Source of the DNA: Bradyrhizobium sp. CB1650
GTDB lineage: Bacteria > Pseudomonadota > Alphaproteobacteria > Rhizobiales > Xanthobacteraceae
Assembly: GCF_029761915.1 (NCBI RefSeq)
Contig: NZ_CP121695.1
Coordinates: forward strand, 6,911,501 to 6,975,500
Direction of reading: 5' to 3'
Length of the DNA: 64,000 bases
How positions within the stretch are numbered: position 1 is the stretch's first letter; every line of letters begins with the position of its first letter. The notes beneath the pieces were generated by a model. It ran no database searches, was not told where the DNA came from, and worked only from the letters and a program-made list of their open reading frames with translations. Both the position numbers and the translations under genes were made by a program. Shown one piece after another: positions 1 through 8,103 of this stretch.

Positions 1-220
1 AGCCGTTCGCAAAATTGTAGCGTCCGGCTGCATCGCCGGCGTCGAAGCTTGGAAAGTTGCTGTACGCATCGACGCTCTGGCCGGCGCTGCCACCAAGGCC
101 GAAAGGTCCGCCCGGGATCCAGTACCTCAGGGGCGCAACTTGCGCATGAACCGGTGCTCCGCCGAGGCAAAGCACAGCGAATAGAGTTGCGAGACCGCGT
201 GAAACTGCGAGACCGGACAT
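1..220 (-). CDS. Secreted protein, N-terminal part only (runs off left edge)
   Basis: A frame open from position 220 to the window edge encodes about 73 residues. It begins with a plausible Sec signal peptide: a short polar start, the hydrophobic stretch LATLFAVLCLGGAPVHA and then QVAPLRYW, with cleavage likely after AHA-type residues near 26. The ATG directly follows an in-frame TGA, so no longer start is available. The mature part is Gly/Ser/Tyr-rich and I do not recognise the family. The rest of the gene lies outside the window, so length and function cannot be judged. Confidence 0.55.
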   Translation of the reverse strand, partial: MSGLAVSRGLATLFAVLCLGGAPVHAQVAPLRYWIPGGPFGLGGSAGQSVDAYSNFPSFDAGDAAGRYNFANG

Positions 221-332
221 TCAGGCTACCGTCAGAGACCGCTTAAATTATACCCCCCGGATATCACCAATGCCAGCGAGGTGACGCCGGTCAACGCGTG
301 ATCCGGTTCCGGCCGCGGATCGGGCGCGTCTA

Positions 333-776
333 TTACGCGGGCCTATGCGCGACATAGCCGACCCGCAAGCCCGGCACGAAGCCACAGGCCTCGTAGAACC
401 GGTGCACGCGCGGATCCTTGCGGCCGCTTTGCATCAGCACGTGGTAACAATCCCGCCGCCAGGCTTCCGCGAGTGCGGCTGCGACGACGGTGCGGCCGTG
501 GCCGCGTCCCTGATAGTCGGGATGGGTCACGACATTCTCGAGAAAGCCGTGGCGCCGGCCGCCGCGCAACAGATTGGGCGCGGTGATGAGCATACAGGTG
601 GAAACGATCCTGCCCTCGGCGTCCGAGACGAACACGGCGAGGTCCTCGCGCGACAGGGTTTCTGCCCATATCCTGACAGCCATCGCCGGCTCCGCAGCGG
701 CACTGACGTCAGAGGCGCGAAACAGGTCGAGCAGTGCTGGAAGATCTGTTGTTTGGGCAAGCCTGGCGTTCACCAT
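333..776 (-). CDS. GNAT family N-acetyltransferase
   Basis: A 147-residue protein with the GNAT fold signature: an N-terminal strand-helix (MVNARLAQTTDLPALLDLF), the central segment ENVVTHPDYQGRGHG that matches the acetyl-CoA pyrophosphate-binding motif (Q/R-x-x-G-x-G/A), and a C-terminal HRFYEACGF motif typical of the family. It should transfer an acetyl group from acetyl-CoA to a small-molecule or protein amine; the substrate cannot be read from sequence. The ATG at 776 is preferred because the GNAT fold begins there; the frame opens upstream to 869, which would add a 31-residue unconserved-looking tail. It is divergent from the nucleotidyltransferase gene. Confidence 0.85.
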   Translation of the reverse strand: MVNARLAQTTDLPALLDLFRASDVSAAAEPAMAVRIWAETLSREDLAVFVSDAEGRIVSTCMLITAPNLLRGGRRHGFLENVVTHPDYQGRGHGRTVVAAALAEAWRRDCYHVLMQSGRKDPRVHRFYEACGFVPGLRVGYVAHRPA

Positions 777-902
777 CTCGTTCACCGGGTCCTGAGAGTA
801 TGGCAGCTTCTCGGGCGGCCGCCCGGTTGGCAAACGGATGTTGATGCCGATCAACAGCTTCGTCATCATGGTGTAGGAAACGGCACCAAGCCCTTGGATC
901 CG

Positions 903-1769
903 ATGATGGCGATCGATCGACGACAGCCCAACTCTGCCGCGCTCGGCGATTCATTCCTGGCTCCGCTGGTCGACGCATTCGTCGAGGTGCCGGGCGTCGA
1001 GGCCATCGTGCTCGGTGGCTCGCGGGCGCGAGGAACGTCGCACGAAAACTCCGACTATGACATCGGGCTGTATTTCTCCGACAGCAGCAAGCTCGACACC
1101 GATGTCCTGCAACAGGCAGTTCGGCAGATTGCCGATGATCCCGAGGCGACGACGGTCACCTCCGTCGGCGAATGGGGCCGCTGGATCGTCGGCGGCGCCT
1201 GGCTGCGGGTCGAAGGACAGAAGGTCGACCTGCTCTACCGAAACATCGACGCAGTCCGCCGGACGATGGAAGCCTGCCGCGAGGGGCAGATCAGCATGGA
1301 CTATCAGCCCGGACATCCGCACGGGTTCTGCTCGGCAATCTGGATGGGCGAGATTGCCTGTTGTCAGCCGCTGCACGATCGGCATGAGGTGATCGCCGAA
1401 CTAAAGACCATCGCACTGCCCTATCCAGAACCGTTGCGCGAAGCGCTGATCCGGCGTTTCCGATGGGAAATCCCGTTCAGCATCGAGAATGCCGAACTGG
1501 CGGCGCTGCGCGAGGATCAAATCCATGTCGCGGGCTGCGCCTACCGCGCGCTCTCCTGCGTCGCGCAAGTCCTGTTTGCGCTAAACGGCGAATATCTCAT
1601 CAACGAGAAGGCGGCCCTGCAGCAGGCGACTGAGTTTCCTCTGACAATTCCGGATTTGATGGAGCAGACGTCGGCGATCTGGCGGCGCATTGGAAATCAT
1701 GCGTTTGGAACGGCGCTTTCGAACCTGCGAGGGATCGAACGCGCCCTGGCTGCACTCGCATCGCGTTGA
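903..1769 (+). CDS. Nucleotidyltransferase-fold protein
   Basis: About 288 residues. Near the N-terminus it carries LGGSRARGTSHENSDYDIG, the hG[G/S]...SDxD signature of the polymerase-beta-like nucleotidyltransferase superfamily, in which the two Asp residues bind metal. A third acidic residue probably lies in QKVDLLY. The remaining helical part resembles the substrate-binding C-terminal domain of stand-alone nucleotidyltransferases (DUF4037-like). It may modify a small molecule such as an aminoglycoside, or a protein, but the acceptor is unknown. Adjacent ATGs at 903 and 906 are both possible starts. The frame is open further upstream, but that part overlaps the divergent acetyltransferase and has no family similarity. 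Confidence 0.8.
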   Translation: MMAIDRRQPNSAALGDSFLAPLVDAFVEVPGVEAIVLGGSRARGTSHENSDYDIGLYFSDSSKLDTDVLQQAVRQIADDPEATTVTSVGEWGRWIVGGAWLRVEGQKVDLLYRNIDAVRRTMEACREGQISMDYQPGHPHGFCSAIWMGEIACCQPLHDRHEVIAELKTIALPYPEPLREALIRRFRWEIPFSIENAELAALREDQIHVAGCAYRALSCVAQVLFALNGEYLINEKAALQQATEFPLTIPDLMEQTSAIWRRIGNHAFGTALSNLRGIERALAALASR

Positions 1770-1857
1770 CGGCTTCAGGCCGCGGCAACGTAAGCTGGTG
1801 TCGAACAAGGCGGCGATAGCGTGCCAAATTGCGCAGGGATGACGAACTAACAGGAGC

Positions 1858-1935
1858 GTCATTGCCAGCGTAGCGAAGCAATCCAGGCTGCCGCCGCGGA
1901 GAGATTCTGGATTGCTTCGCTGCGCTCGCAATGAC
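1858..1935. repeat. REP-like inverted repeat
   Basis: Two arms of 28 bases (1858-1885 and 1908-1935) are near-perfect reverse complements, running from GTCATTGC to GCAATGAC and enclosing a 22-base GC-rich loop. This matches the GTCATTGCGAGCG...-type palindromes common between Bradyrhizobium genes. It lies in the 245-base gap between two convergent genes and contains no coding frame. It could form a strong cruciform or a bidirectional RNA hairpin. Confidence 0.8.
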
Positions 1936-2014
1936 AGATGTGTGCCACGACTGGCGGGGGCCGATCGGCAATCGAATGCGCTGGCGCAATCCTGCGCCGA
2001 TCGTGCTTGAGAGG

Positions 2015-2647
2015 CTACGCCGTCTTGTCCACCGAGGACGACGAGTCGGCCGGCGGGTACTTCGTCACCGGCACCGCGAAGGACTTGGTGCCGACCTGAT
2101 AGATGACCTTGCCGTTCTTGCCGTCATCCGTCGCGATCTGCGCCTGACCGAACATGATGACGTTATTGTACACGATGCCGGTGCCCTGGCGAGTGATGCC
2201 GTCGGTGGTGACGCTGACCTGTGCTTCCTTGCCGTTGACGGAGAGAACGCGAAAGCTCGCGCTCTTGCCGTTGTCGGCCGAATAGCCGCCCCAGCTTCCG
2301 ATGAGACGGTTGTCGTCCGGCGGCGGGGCCTGCTTGTCCAAGAACGCGCTCGCCTTGCCGCCGCCCGCCGAGAATACCAGCGCCGCGCTCTTGCCGTCCT
2401 TGGTTCCGACCGTGATCGAGCCGAAGGTGATGGTTGCGCCGTCGACCTGGCCGAAGCCGCGCTCGGTGTGTCCGTTATGGGTGTATTCGACCTGCGCCCG
2501 GGCGCCGCGGATGTTCACCACCTTGAAGGCGACGGCCTGGTTGTTTCCCGCCCATGTGCCCTTCCATTCACCGAGCAGATTGCTCTGGTGATAGATCCGC
2601 TCCATGGCGGGTGAAATCTGGCTGGTGCTTTGCGTGACGATGGCCAT
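2015..2647 (-). CDS. Hypothetical protein with two beta-rich repeats
   Basis: About 210 residues with no recognised family. It contains an internal duplication. The first copy begins near LLGEWKGTWAGNNQAVAFKV and the second near LIGSWGGYSADNGKSASFRV; both continue through an alternating-hydrophobic segment and a DGK-containing turn (TKDGKSA, DDGKNGK). The pattern suggests two small beta-barrel or beta-sandwich units, possibly ligand-binding. The C-terminal tail is Ser-rich and low in complexity. No signal peptide is evident from the ATG at 2647; a second in-frame start lies at 2659. It is the last gene before a convergent junction. Confidence 0.6.
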   Translation of the reverse strand: MAIVTQSTSQISPAMERIYHQSNLLGEWKGTWAGNNQAVAFKVVNIRGARAQVEYTHNGHTERGFGQVDGATITFGSITVGTKDGKSAALVFSAGGGKASAFLDKQAPPPDDNRLIGSWGGYSADNGKSASFRVLSVNGKEAQVSVTTDGITRQGTGIVYNNVIMFGQAQIATDDGKNGKVIYQVGTKSFAVPVTKYPPADSSSSVDKTA

Positions 2648-2825
2648 TGGACTGCGCAACGGATGGGTTCGACAAAGCCGCTTTCGTTCGGGCGGGCAGC
2701 AGCAATATCAGGACATACCCCGATACAACTGGACACCATCGGATTAGGCCGGGCGGTGGTTAACGAGCCGTTAAATTCAACCGCCGGCTGAGATGGGGCA
2801 AATGGTCTCATCTTACGGTAACGCG

Positions 2826-3677
2826 TCAGCGTCCCCAGCGGTCCTGCCAAATCTTCTCGCCGATCAGGCAGTTCACGCGCGGCTCCTTGTCCGCGACGTG
2901 CGTTACCGGACGCTCGGGCGTTTTGCCGGCAACCTCCATCAGCAGTTTGGTACGGATCGCCTCCTTGAACTTCTCGCGGTCCTTGATCGCGATGACGAAG
3001 GAGCCGGGGCCGCCGACGACGCAGTCCTCGTAGTAGTAGTCGAGATTGTCGATATCCATGGTCGAGTAGGACGGCTCCTTGACCATGATCGGCAGGCCGT
3101 TGATGACGACGCCCTTCTCGAGCGCGGCATCGCGCGCCACCGTGACCGGGCCGCCATTGTTGTTGGGGCCGTCGCCGGAAATGTCGATCACGCGACGAAG
3201 CCCGTGATAGGGATTCTCGTCGAACAGCGGCATCGCAAAACCGATCGCGCCGGAGATCGAGGTGCGCGAAGCGCGCCGGATCGGCGTCTTCATGATCTCG
3301 GCGGCGACGGCATCGGCCGTTTCGGGTCCGTCGATCACACGCCAGGGAATGATGATCTTCTGGTCGCTGGAGGCGGCCCACTCGAAATAGGTCACTGCGA
3401 TCCGGCCGTTGGGACCCAGCTTGAGAGCCTGCAAGAACTCCTTCGACTGGATTGCCTGCGCGTAACCTTCGCGCTGGATCGCGAGCTCGTCCATGTCCAT
3501 GGAGTAGGAGACGTCGACCGCGAGGATCAGCTCGACATCGACGGACTGGGCATCCTTGTCGGCGGCCGCTTGCCGCTGCGGCTGAGGTCTGGGTCCCGGC
3601 GCCGCGACGCTCGCGACATCCCCTCCGGCAAGCACGCCGGCAACCAGCACAGCCCCGATCGAGAACAGCAAGCGCAT
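2826..3677 (-). CDS. DUF1194 / von Willebrand factor A-like secreted protein
   Basis: 283 residues with a signal peptide (MRLLFSIGAVLVAGVLAGG). It then has a von Willebrand A-like fold starting with VELILAVDVSYSMDMDE, where DxSxS is the metal-ion-dependent adhesion site, and later VIDISGDGPNNNGG, a second MIDAS-like loop typical of DUF1194 proteins. It probably acts in the periplasm as a metal-dependent protein-binding module; the partner is unknown. The start has a good ribosome-binding site (GGGAGG). It stands alone, with intergenic DNA on both sides, so context adds little. Confidence 0.85.
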   Translation of the reverse strand: MRLLFSIGAVLVAGVLAGGDVASVAAPGPRPQPQRQAAADKDAQSVDVELILAVDVSYSMDMDELAIQREGYAQAIQSKEFLQALKLGPNGRIAVTYFEWAASSDQKIIIPWRVIDGPETADAVAAEIMKTPIRRASRTSISGAIGFAMPLFDENPYHGLRRVIDISGDGPNNNGGPVTVARDAALEKGVVINGLPIMVKEPSYSTMDIDNLDYYYEDCVVGGPGSFVIAIKDREKFKEAIRTKLLMEVAGKTPERPVTHVADKEPRVNCLIGEKIWQDRWGR

Positions 3678-3945
3678 CGCTCCCTCCCGTCGTATGACGC
3701 GATGGTGACATGCAATCGCGCTGCCGCAAAGCGCGAAGATCGCCCGGGCTTCACATTCGAGTTAAGGATTTGCGCCATTGCGCAAAGCTGCCGCAGCTCT
3801 GCCATGGTGATGCCGCCTCGCCTGCGGAATCGCACACGCACTGTCTTTGCGGGGCTCGCGAAGCGAGAACCCGGAATGACGGCCATGAGCGGCCGCGGCG
3901 CGCACTCTTGTTCGCCGCGATTTCCATGCTAGGCTTGCGCAGACA
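3678..3945. other. Gene-free region upstream of the fluoride operon
   Basis: No credible gene is seen. Bases 3849-3880 look like half of a REP-like palindrome, reading into GAACCCGGAATGAC. Near the right end a weak sigma-70-like promoter can be drawn (TTGTTC at about 3908, TAGGCT at about 3930, 16-base spacer). It would start transcription just before the riboswitch. The promoter is a guess; the repeat remnant is clearer. Confidence 0.4.
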
Positions 3946-4011
3946 GATGGGGATGGAGTCCCCCGATAACCGCCCGGCGGCTGACAACCGAATTGGGCTG
4001 ATGACTCCTGC
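3946..4011 (+). promoter_or_regulatory. Fluoride riboswitch (crcB motif)
   Basis: The sequence has the conserved layout of the fluoride aptamer: GGGGATGGAGTCCCC hairpin, then ATAACCGCCC, a variable stem, and GGGCTGATGACTCCTGC at the 3' end. The GATG and CTGATG core segments and the GGAGT/ACTCC pseudoknot-type complementarity are intact. The crcB motif is known to bind F- with Mg2+ and switch on fluoride-resistance genes. Here it precedes a Rho-independent terminator and then an MFS gene, two crcB genes and a DUF190 gene, exactly the expected targets. Confidence 0.93.
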
Positions 4012-4057
4012 TCGAGGTGGGGCAATGCGAAGCCCTGCCTTCGGCGGGAGCATGGAC

Positions 4058-4083
4058 CAACCCGCCGATGGCGGGTTTTTTGT
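4058..4083 (+). terminator. Rho-independent terminator of the fluoride riboswitch
   Basis: An ACCCGCC/GGCGGGT stem with a short loop is followed by a run of six T. It sits 47 bases after the aptamer and 24 bases before the first gene. It is the likely expression platform, with transcription stopping here unless fluoride stabilises the aptamer. Confidence 0.85.
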
Positions 4084-4106
4084 TGCCTGGCAACGAAAGG
4101 CAAGAT

Positions 4107-5330
4107 GTGACAACGACGACGCCAAATCCCGCGCTCGACCGGGTCCCGAAGGGGGTCTGGATCCTCGGCTTCGTTTCGATGCTGATGGATGTCTCCTCCG
4201 AGATGATCCACGCGCTTTTGCCGATCTACCTTGTCACCGTGCTCGGCGCTTCCACGCTCACGGTCGGGTTCATCGAGGGTATCGCCGAGGCGACCGCCTC
4301 GATCACGAAGATCTTCTCGGGCGCGTTGTCCGACTGGCTCGGCCGGCGCAAGCTGCTCGCGGCGCTCGGCTATGGGCTAGCCGCCTTCACCAAGCCGCTG
4401 TTCCCGCTGGCGCCAAGCGCAGCATGGCTGGTCGCGGCGCGCTTCATCGACCGCGTCGGCAAGGGCATTCGCGGCGCGCCGCGCGATGCTTTGATCGCCG
4501 ATCTCGCCCCGCCCGGTTTGCGCGGCGCGAGCTTCGGCCTGCGCCAGTCGCTCGACACCATCGGCGCCTTCGTCGGGCCGCTGGCGGCGATCGGGCTGAT
4601 GTGGTGGACCGCGGACAATTTTGCCGCGGTCTTCTGGGTGGCCGTGGTGCCGGCCTTCCTGTCCTTCGGACTGATCACATTCGCGGTCAACGAACCGGCG
4701 CCGGACGCAAGGGGGGAGCCGGCGAAAAATCCGCTCAACCTCGCCGCGATGCGGCAGCTTGGCGCGATCTATTGGCGCGTGGTGGCGGTCGGTGTCGTCT
4801 TCACGCTCGCGCGCTTCAGCGAGGCCTTCCTGATCCTGCGGGCGCAGAGCATCGGGATCAACGCGATGTGGGTCCCGGCCGTGCTGGTGCTGATGAACAT
4901 CGTCTATGCACTCTCGGCCTATCCCGCCGGCGTGCTGTCGGACCGGATCAACCGCGCCGGCCTGCTCGCACTTGGCCTCGTGTTTCTCGCAGCGGCCGAT
5001 CTTGCGCTCGCATTGCTGCCGAGCGTCGCGGGCCTGGTGCTCGGCGTCGCGCTGTGGGGCCTGCATATGGGGCTGACGCAAGGGCTGTTCGCGGCGCTCG
5101 TCGCCGACACCGCGCCGCCAAGCTTGCGCGGCACCGCGTTCGGCTATTTCAACCTGTTCACGGGGCTCGCGATGCTGGCGGCGAGCATCATCGCCGGCGC
5201 GCTGTGGGACGCTTACGGCCCGGCCAGCACGTTCCTCGTCGGGCTCGGCTTCGCGCTGGTCTCGCTGGCGGGCCTGCTTGCGATTCGCGACGGCATCACG
5301 ACACCGGCTGCGTCGAAGGGGCAAGGATGA
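4107..5330 (+). CDS. MFS transporter, first gene of the fluoride-responsive operon
   Basis: About 407 residues with roughly twelve hydrophobic segments and major-facilitator hallmarks: the loop-2/3 motif ALSDWLGRRKLLAALGYG (G-x-L-a-D-x-x-G-r-k/R-type) and RVGKGIRGAPRDALIADLAP, a motif of a bacterial MFS subgroup. GTG at 4107 is chosen because the AAAGG site lies just upstream and the terminator (4058-4083) would fall inside any longer frame. It is transcribed through the fluoride riboswitch together with two crcB genes, which points to a role in fluoride tolerance. Transport of fluoride or of a fluorinated or organic compound is inference; the family itself does not tell the substrate. Confidence 0.85.
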   Translation: MTTTTPNPALDRVPKGVWILGFVSMLMDVSSEMIHALLPIYLVTVLGASTLTVGFIEGIAEATASITKIFSGALSDWLGRRKLLAALGYGLAAFTKPLFPLAPSAAWLVAARFIDRVGKGIRGAPRDALIADLAPPGLRGASFGLRQSLDTIGAFVGPLAAIGLMWWTADNFAAVFWVAVVPAFLSFGLITFAVNEPAPDARGEPAKNPLNLAAMRQLGAIYWRVVAVGVVFTLARFSEAFLILRAQSIGINAMWVPAVLVLMNIVYALSAYPAGVLSDRINRAGLLALGLVFLAAADLALALLPSVAGLVLGVALWGLHMGLTQGLFAALVADTAPPSLRGTAFGYFNLFTGLAMLAASIIAGALWDAYGPASTFLVGLGFALVSLAGLLAIRDGITTPAASKGQG

Positions 5331-5355
5331 ACACAACGGCACATGAGGATCGGAC

Positions 5356-5745
5356 GTGCTGAGCGGATTGGTCGCGATCGTGATCGGCAGCGTGCTCGGC
5401 GGATGCACGCGCTATTTCGTCTCCGGCGCGATCGCGCGACGGCTGGGCGAGACGTTTCCCTGGGGCACCATGACCATCAACGTCACCGGCGCCTTCCTGA
5501 TCGGCATCCTCGGCGCGCTGGCGACGCATCCCGGCTCGGTCTTCGCCTCGCCCACCCCATGGCTGTTCGCGGTCACGGGCTTCCTCGGTTGCTACACCAC
5601 CGTATCCTCCTTCAGTCTGCAAACGCTGACGCTGGCGCGCAGCGGCGAGCGGCTCCATGCGCTCGGCAACGTGGTGTTCTCGGTCGGGCTGTGCCTTACG
5701 GCCGTCAGTTGCGGCTTCTTCCTTGCGGATCGCTTTGGAGGTTAG
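5356..5745 (+). CDS. crcB: CrcB fluoride channel subunit 1
   Basis: 129 residues with four transmembrane segments and the CrcB/Fluc signatures: GGCTRYFVSG near the start, the polar WGTMTINVTGAFLIG helix with the conserved Asn, and the FLGCYTTVSSFSLQT segment that supplies the Phe ladder of the fluoride pore. Fluc channels are dual-topology dimers that export F- from the cytoplasm. The GTG start has GAGG six bases upstream. Two paralogues in tandem suggest an obligate heterodimer, as in species with paired crcB genes. It is co-transcribed under the fluoride riboswitch. Confidence 0.93.
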   Translation: MLSGLVAIVIGSVLGGCTRYFVSGAIARRLGETFPWGTMTINVTGAFLIGILGALATHPGSVFASPTPWLFAVTGFLGCYTTVSSFSLQTLTLARSGERLHALGNVVFSVGLCLTAVSCGFFLADRFGG

Positions 5746-5751
5746 CCGCAC

Positions 5752-6180
5752 ATGAGCGTACCCTCCTCCGCCGACCGCTGGCGCAGCGCGCGGCTCTACG
5801 CCTGGGTTGCCGCCGGCAGCATCGTCGGCGGGCTGACGCGCTATCTGGCCGGTCTCGCGCTCGACACCGGACCGGGCTTTCCCTTCGCGACGCTGTTCAT
5901 CAACGCCACGGGCTCGCTGATCATCGGCTTCTACGCGACGCTGACCGGCCCGGACGGCCGCGTGCTGGCGCGGCCGGAGCATCGGCAATTCGTCATGACC
6001 GGGTTCTGCGGCGGCTACACCACCTTTTCGACTTTCAGCCTCGAAACCTTCCGCCTGTTCCACGGCGGCATGCGAGGGACGGCGCTGACCTATATTGCGG
6101 CGTCCCTCATCTGCTGGCTGGCCTCGGCGTGGCTCGGCCATATGATGGCGAGCCGCTATAATCGCTTGAAAAGGAGCTGA
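5752..6180 (+). CDS. crcB: CrcB fluoride channel subunit 2
   Basis: 142 residues, again four membrane helices, with GGLTRYLAGL, FATLFINATGSLIIG and FCGGYTTFSTFSLET, all diagnostic of the Fluc family. It begins six bases after the first copy ends. Its sequence is clearly different from the first copy, so this is an old paralogue pair rather than a fresh duplication. It probably pairs with subunit 1 in opposite membrane orientation to form one channel. A short N-terminal extension (MSVPSSADRWRSARLYAW) precedes the first helix. Confidence 0.93.
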   Translation: MSVPSSADRWRSARLYAWVAAGSIVGGLTRYLAGLALDTGPGFPFATLFINATGSLIIGFYATLTGPDGRVLARPEHRQFVMTGFCGGYTTFSTFSLETFRLFHGGMRGTALTYIAASLICWLASAWLGHMMASRYNRLKRS

Positions 6181-6182
6181 TC

Positions 6183-6524
6183 ATGCAAATTCCCAGACAG
6201 GCAGTTTTGCTCCGGATCTTCATCGGCGAGAGCGATCATTTCGACGGCAAGCCGCTCTATGAAGCGATCGTCATCAAGGCGCGCGAACAGCACCTTGCCG
6301 GCGCCACCGTGCTGCGCGGACCGATGGGGTTCGGCAAGTCGAGCCGGCTGCATACCTCCAAAATCCTGCGGCTATCGGAGGATCTGCCGCTCCTGATCGA
6401 GATCGTCGACAGCGAGGACAACATCAACGCATTCCTGCCCATCCTGGACGGCATGATGTCGAGCGGCCTGATCACCTTGGAGAAGGTTCAGGTCCTGCAA
6501 TATGGTGAGAAGGCCGCAGGCTAA
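6183..6524 (+). CDS. DUF190 protein of the fluoride operon
   Basis: 113 residues matching DUF190: an N-terminal LLRIFIGESDHFDGKPLYE, then GATVLRGPMGFGKSS, and a C-terminal beta-strand region. The fold is related to PII-like signalling proteins. DUF190 genes are often found beside crcB, and this one starts two bases after the second crcB stop, so it is almost certainly translationally linked. It may regulate or sense for the channel, but no biochemical role is established that I can state. It is soluble and cytoplasmic. Confidence 0.9.
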   Translation: MQIPRQAVLLRIFIGESDHFDGKPLYEAIVIKAREQHLAGATVLRGPMGFGKSSRLHTSKILRLSEDLPLLIEIVDSEDNINAFLPILDGMMSSGLITLEKVQVLQYGEKAAG

Positions 6525-6571
6525 GCGTCGCGGCCGGAACCCGAAGGCCCGCCGTTGTTTCAGGAGGCGGA

Positions 6572-6883
6572 ATGAACGACACCGTCACGACGCCAAAAAC
6601 GCGGACCAAGACCAAGACCAAGGTCGAGCGGCCGCGGCTGCACAAGGTCATCCTGATCAACGATGACTATACGCCACGCGAATTCGTCACCCTAGTGCTC
6701 AAGGCCGAATTCCGCATGACCGAGGATCAAGCCTACAAGGTGATGATCACCGCGCACAAGCTCGGCGCCTGCGTCGTCGCCGTGTTCACCAAGGACGTCG
6801 CCGAGACCAAGGCGACCCGCGCCACCGACGCCGGCCGCGCCAAGGGCTATCCGCTGCTGTTCACGACGGAGCCGGAGGAATAG
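6572..6883 (+). CDS. clpS: ATP-dependent Clp protease adaptor ClpS
   Basis: 103 residues. After a Lys/Thr-rich N-terminal extension comes the ClpS core: KVILINDDYTPREFVT (the N-degron pocket Asn-Asp-Asp), a Met residue in FRMTEDQAYKVMITAH, and the GACVVAVFTKDVAETKA helix that docks on the ClpA N-domain. ClpS delivers N-end-rule substrates to ClpAP. It has its own strong site (CAGGAGG) 47 bases after the DUF190 gene and could be the last gene of the fluoride operon or have its own promoter. Alphaproteobacteria often carry two ClpS; this looks like a ClpS2-type copy. It converges on the radical SAM gene with only six bases between. Confidence 0.93.
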   Translation: MNDTVTTPKTRTKTKTKVERPRLHKVILINDDYTPREFVTLVLKAEFRMTEDQAYKVMITAHKLGACVVAVFTKDVAETKATRATDAGRAKGYPLLFTTEPEE

Positions 6884-6889
6884 ACTCCA

Positions 6890-8071
6890 CTACGCGCCTG
6901 CGAGGGTGTCACGCACATTGACGCGCCGCCCGTCGGGCCTGCTGACGTAGAGATGGCTCTCCAGAACTGATTGCATGTTCTCGAACATCGAATAGAGATC
7001 ATCGCAATAGACCGAAGGATTGTCGTAGCCGTTTATCTTGGAGAAACGGTGCGGAAGATAGCCTCCCCCGCAGGCGTTCATGAACTTGCATCGGCGACAC
7101 TTCTCGCAAAGATTGATTGAAGCATCGCGCGCGGCCTTCCAGCGCGGCTCATTGCGGATCTCGTCGATCGCATGATCGAAGATGTTGAACTTGGTGTTCG
7201 TGAACCCGTCGCCCGCAATCCGCAGCACATCGTGGGCCTCCACGGTGCCATCGGTCATCACGGTGCAAAGCTCGACGGGTTTGTGGCCCACGCCCTCGGT
7301 CGGCGAATTGTTGCCAAGCAGGGCGGTGATCATGTCGGAGATGATGCGGATATCGGTCGTCGGCGTCGTGCGGTTGGCCTCCAGCCACAGGGCAAACAGT
7401 CCGTTGTAGAAGGCGGCAATGGATGGCGGCTTCTCATCCACCGTCGCGTCGGGGATCATGATGTCGTAGTTGGAGATTCCACACGCGGCGAAAAAGTCGG
7501 CGTATTCGCGCGGCGCGTAAGCAGGATTGCAGACGGCCAGGGCAATGACGCCAATGTTGCGCGCCACCAGCATGCGAGCGGCACGTTCTACGGCGGCATG
7601 AGTGCCCGTACCCTGAAACGTCTTGCGATGAAGGTCGTGAATATGGGCCGGCCCATCCACGCTGATCGCAACCGCAATGTTGCGGGCCTCGAAGCAGGCC
7701 AGCCATTCGTCATCGATCAACACGCCGTTGGTCGTGACCGCGATGGGTATGTCACAGCCGGTCCGTGATGAAATGGCCTCGCAGGCCTCGGCAAAGCGGT
7801 GGAAATTCTCGACGCCCCACAGCAGCGGCTCGCCGCCGTGCAGAATGATGGGAAAATCGGCGAGGGAATAACCGACGACGTGCTCCTCGATGCGTTGCAG
7901 CAATCGATGCTGCACCTCAGGGCTCATCAGCTTCGGCTTGCTATAAACGGACGCGTCGCGGAACCAGTAACAATAGGAGCAGTCGATGTTGCATCTCGTC
8001 GCGACCTTGACCAGCAACTGCGTGATCGGCTGATCCTGGAACGCGACACGATCTGGATCGTCAGCCGACAT
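6890..8071 (-). CDS. Radical SAM/SPASM peptide maturase (FxsB/cyclophane-forming type)
   Basis: 393 residues. The radical SAM cluster motif is CNIDCSYC at residues 27-34, with the usual aromatic next (YWF), and a GGEP motif (HGGEPLLWG) follows. The C-terminal SPASM-type domain has cysteines in CEKCRRC and CGGGYLPHRFS (about 322-338), then GYDNPSVYC (about 348-356). This last pattern is shared with FxsB-like maturases, several of which form three-residue cyclophane crosslinks in ribosomal peptides. It should cut SAM and make a carbon-carbon link in the adjacent precursor, whose stop lies 32 bases upstream. No clear Shine-Dalgarno precedes the ATG, so translation may be coupled to the precursor. 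The exact chemistry is inference. Confidence 0.87.
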   Translation of the reverse strand: MSADDPDRVAFQDQPITQLLVKVATRCNIDCSYCYWFRDASVYSKPKLMSPEVQHRLLQRIEEHVVGYSLADFPIILHGGEPLLWGVENFHRFAEACEAISSRTGCDIPIAVTTNGVLIDDEWLACFEARNIAVAISVDGPAHIHDLHRKTFQGTGTHAAVERAARMLVARNIGVIALAVCNPAYAPREYADFFAACGISNYDIMIPDATVDEKPPSIAAFYNGLFALWLEANRTTPTTDIRIISDMITALLGNNSPTEGVGHKPVELCTVMTDGTVEAHDVLRIAGDGFTNTKFNIFDHAIDEIRNEPRWKAARDASINLCEKCRRCKFMNACGGGYLPHRFSKINGYDNPSVYCDDLYSMFENMQSVLESHLYVSRPDGRRVNVRDTLAGA

Positions 8072-8103
8072 GCCGATACCGAGACGGGCTGGAGGAAACT
8101 TGT

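Noticed and set aside
345..902. Upstream extension of the nucleotidyltransferase frame
   Set aside because: It runs antisense through the acetyltransferase gene and shows no nucleotidyltransferase features before the ATG at 903.
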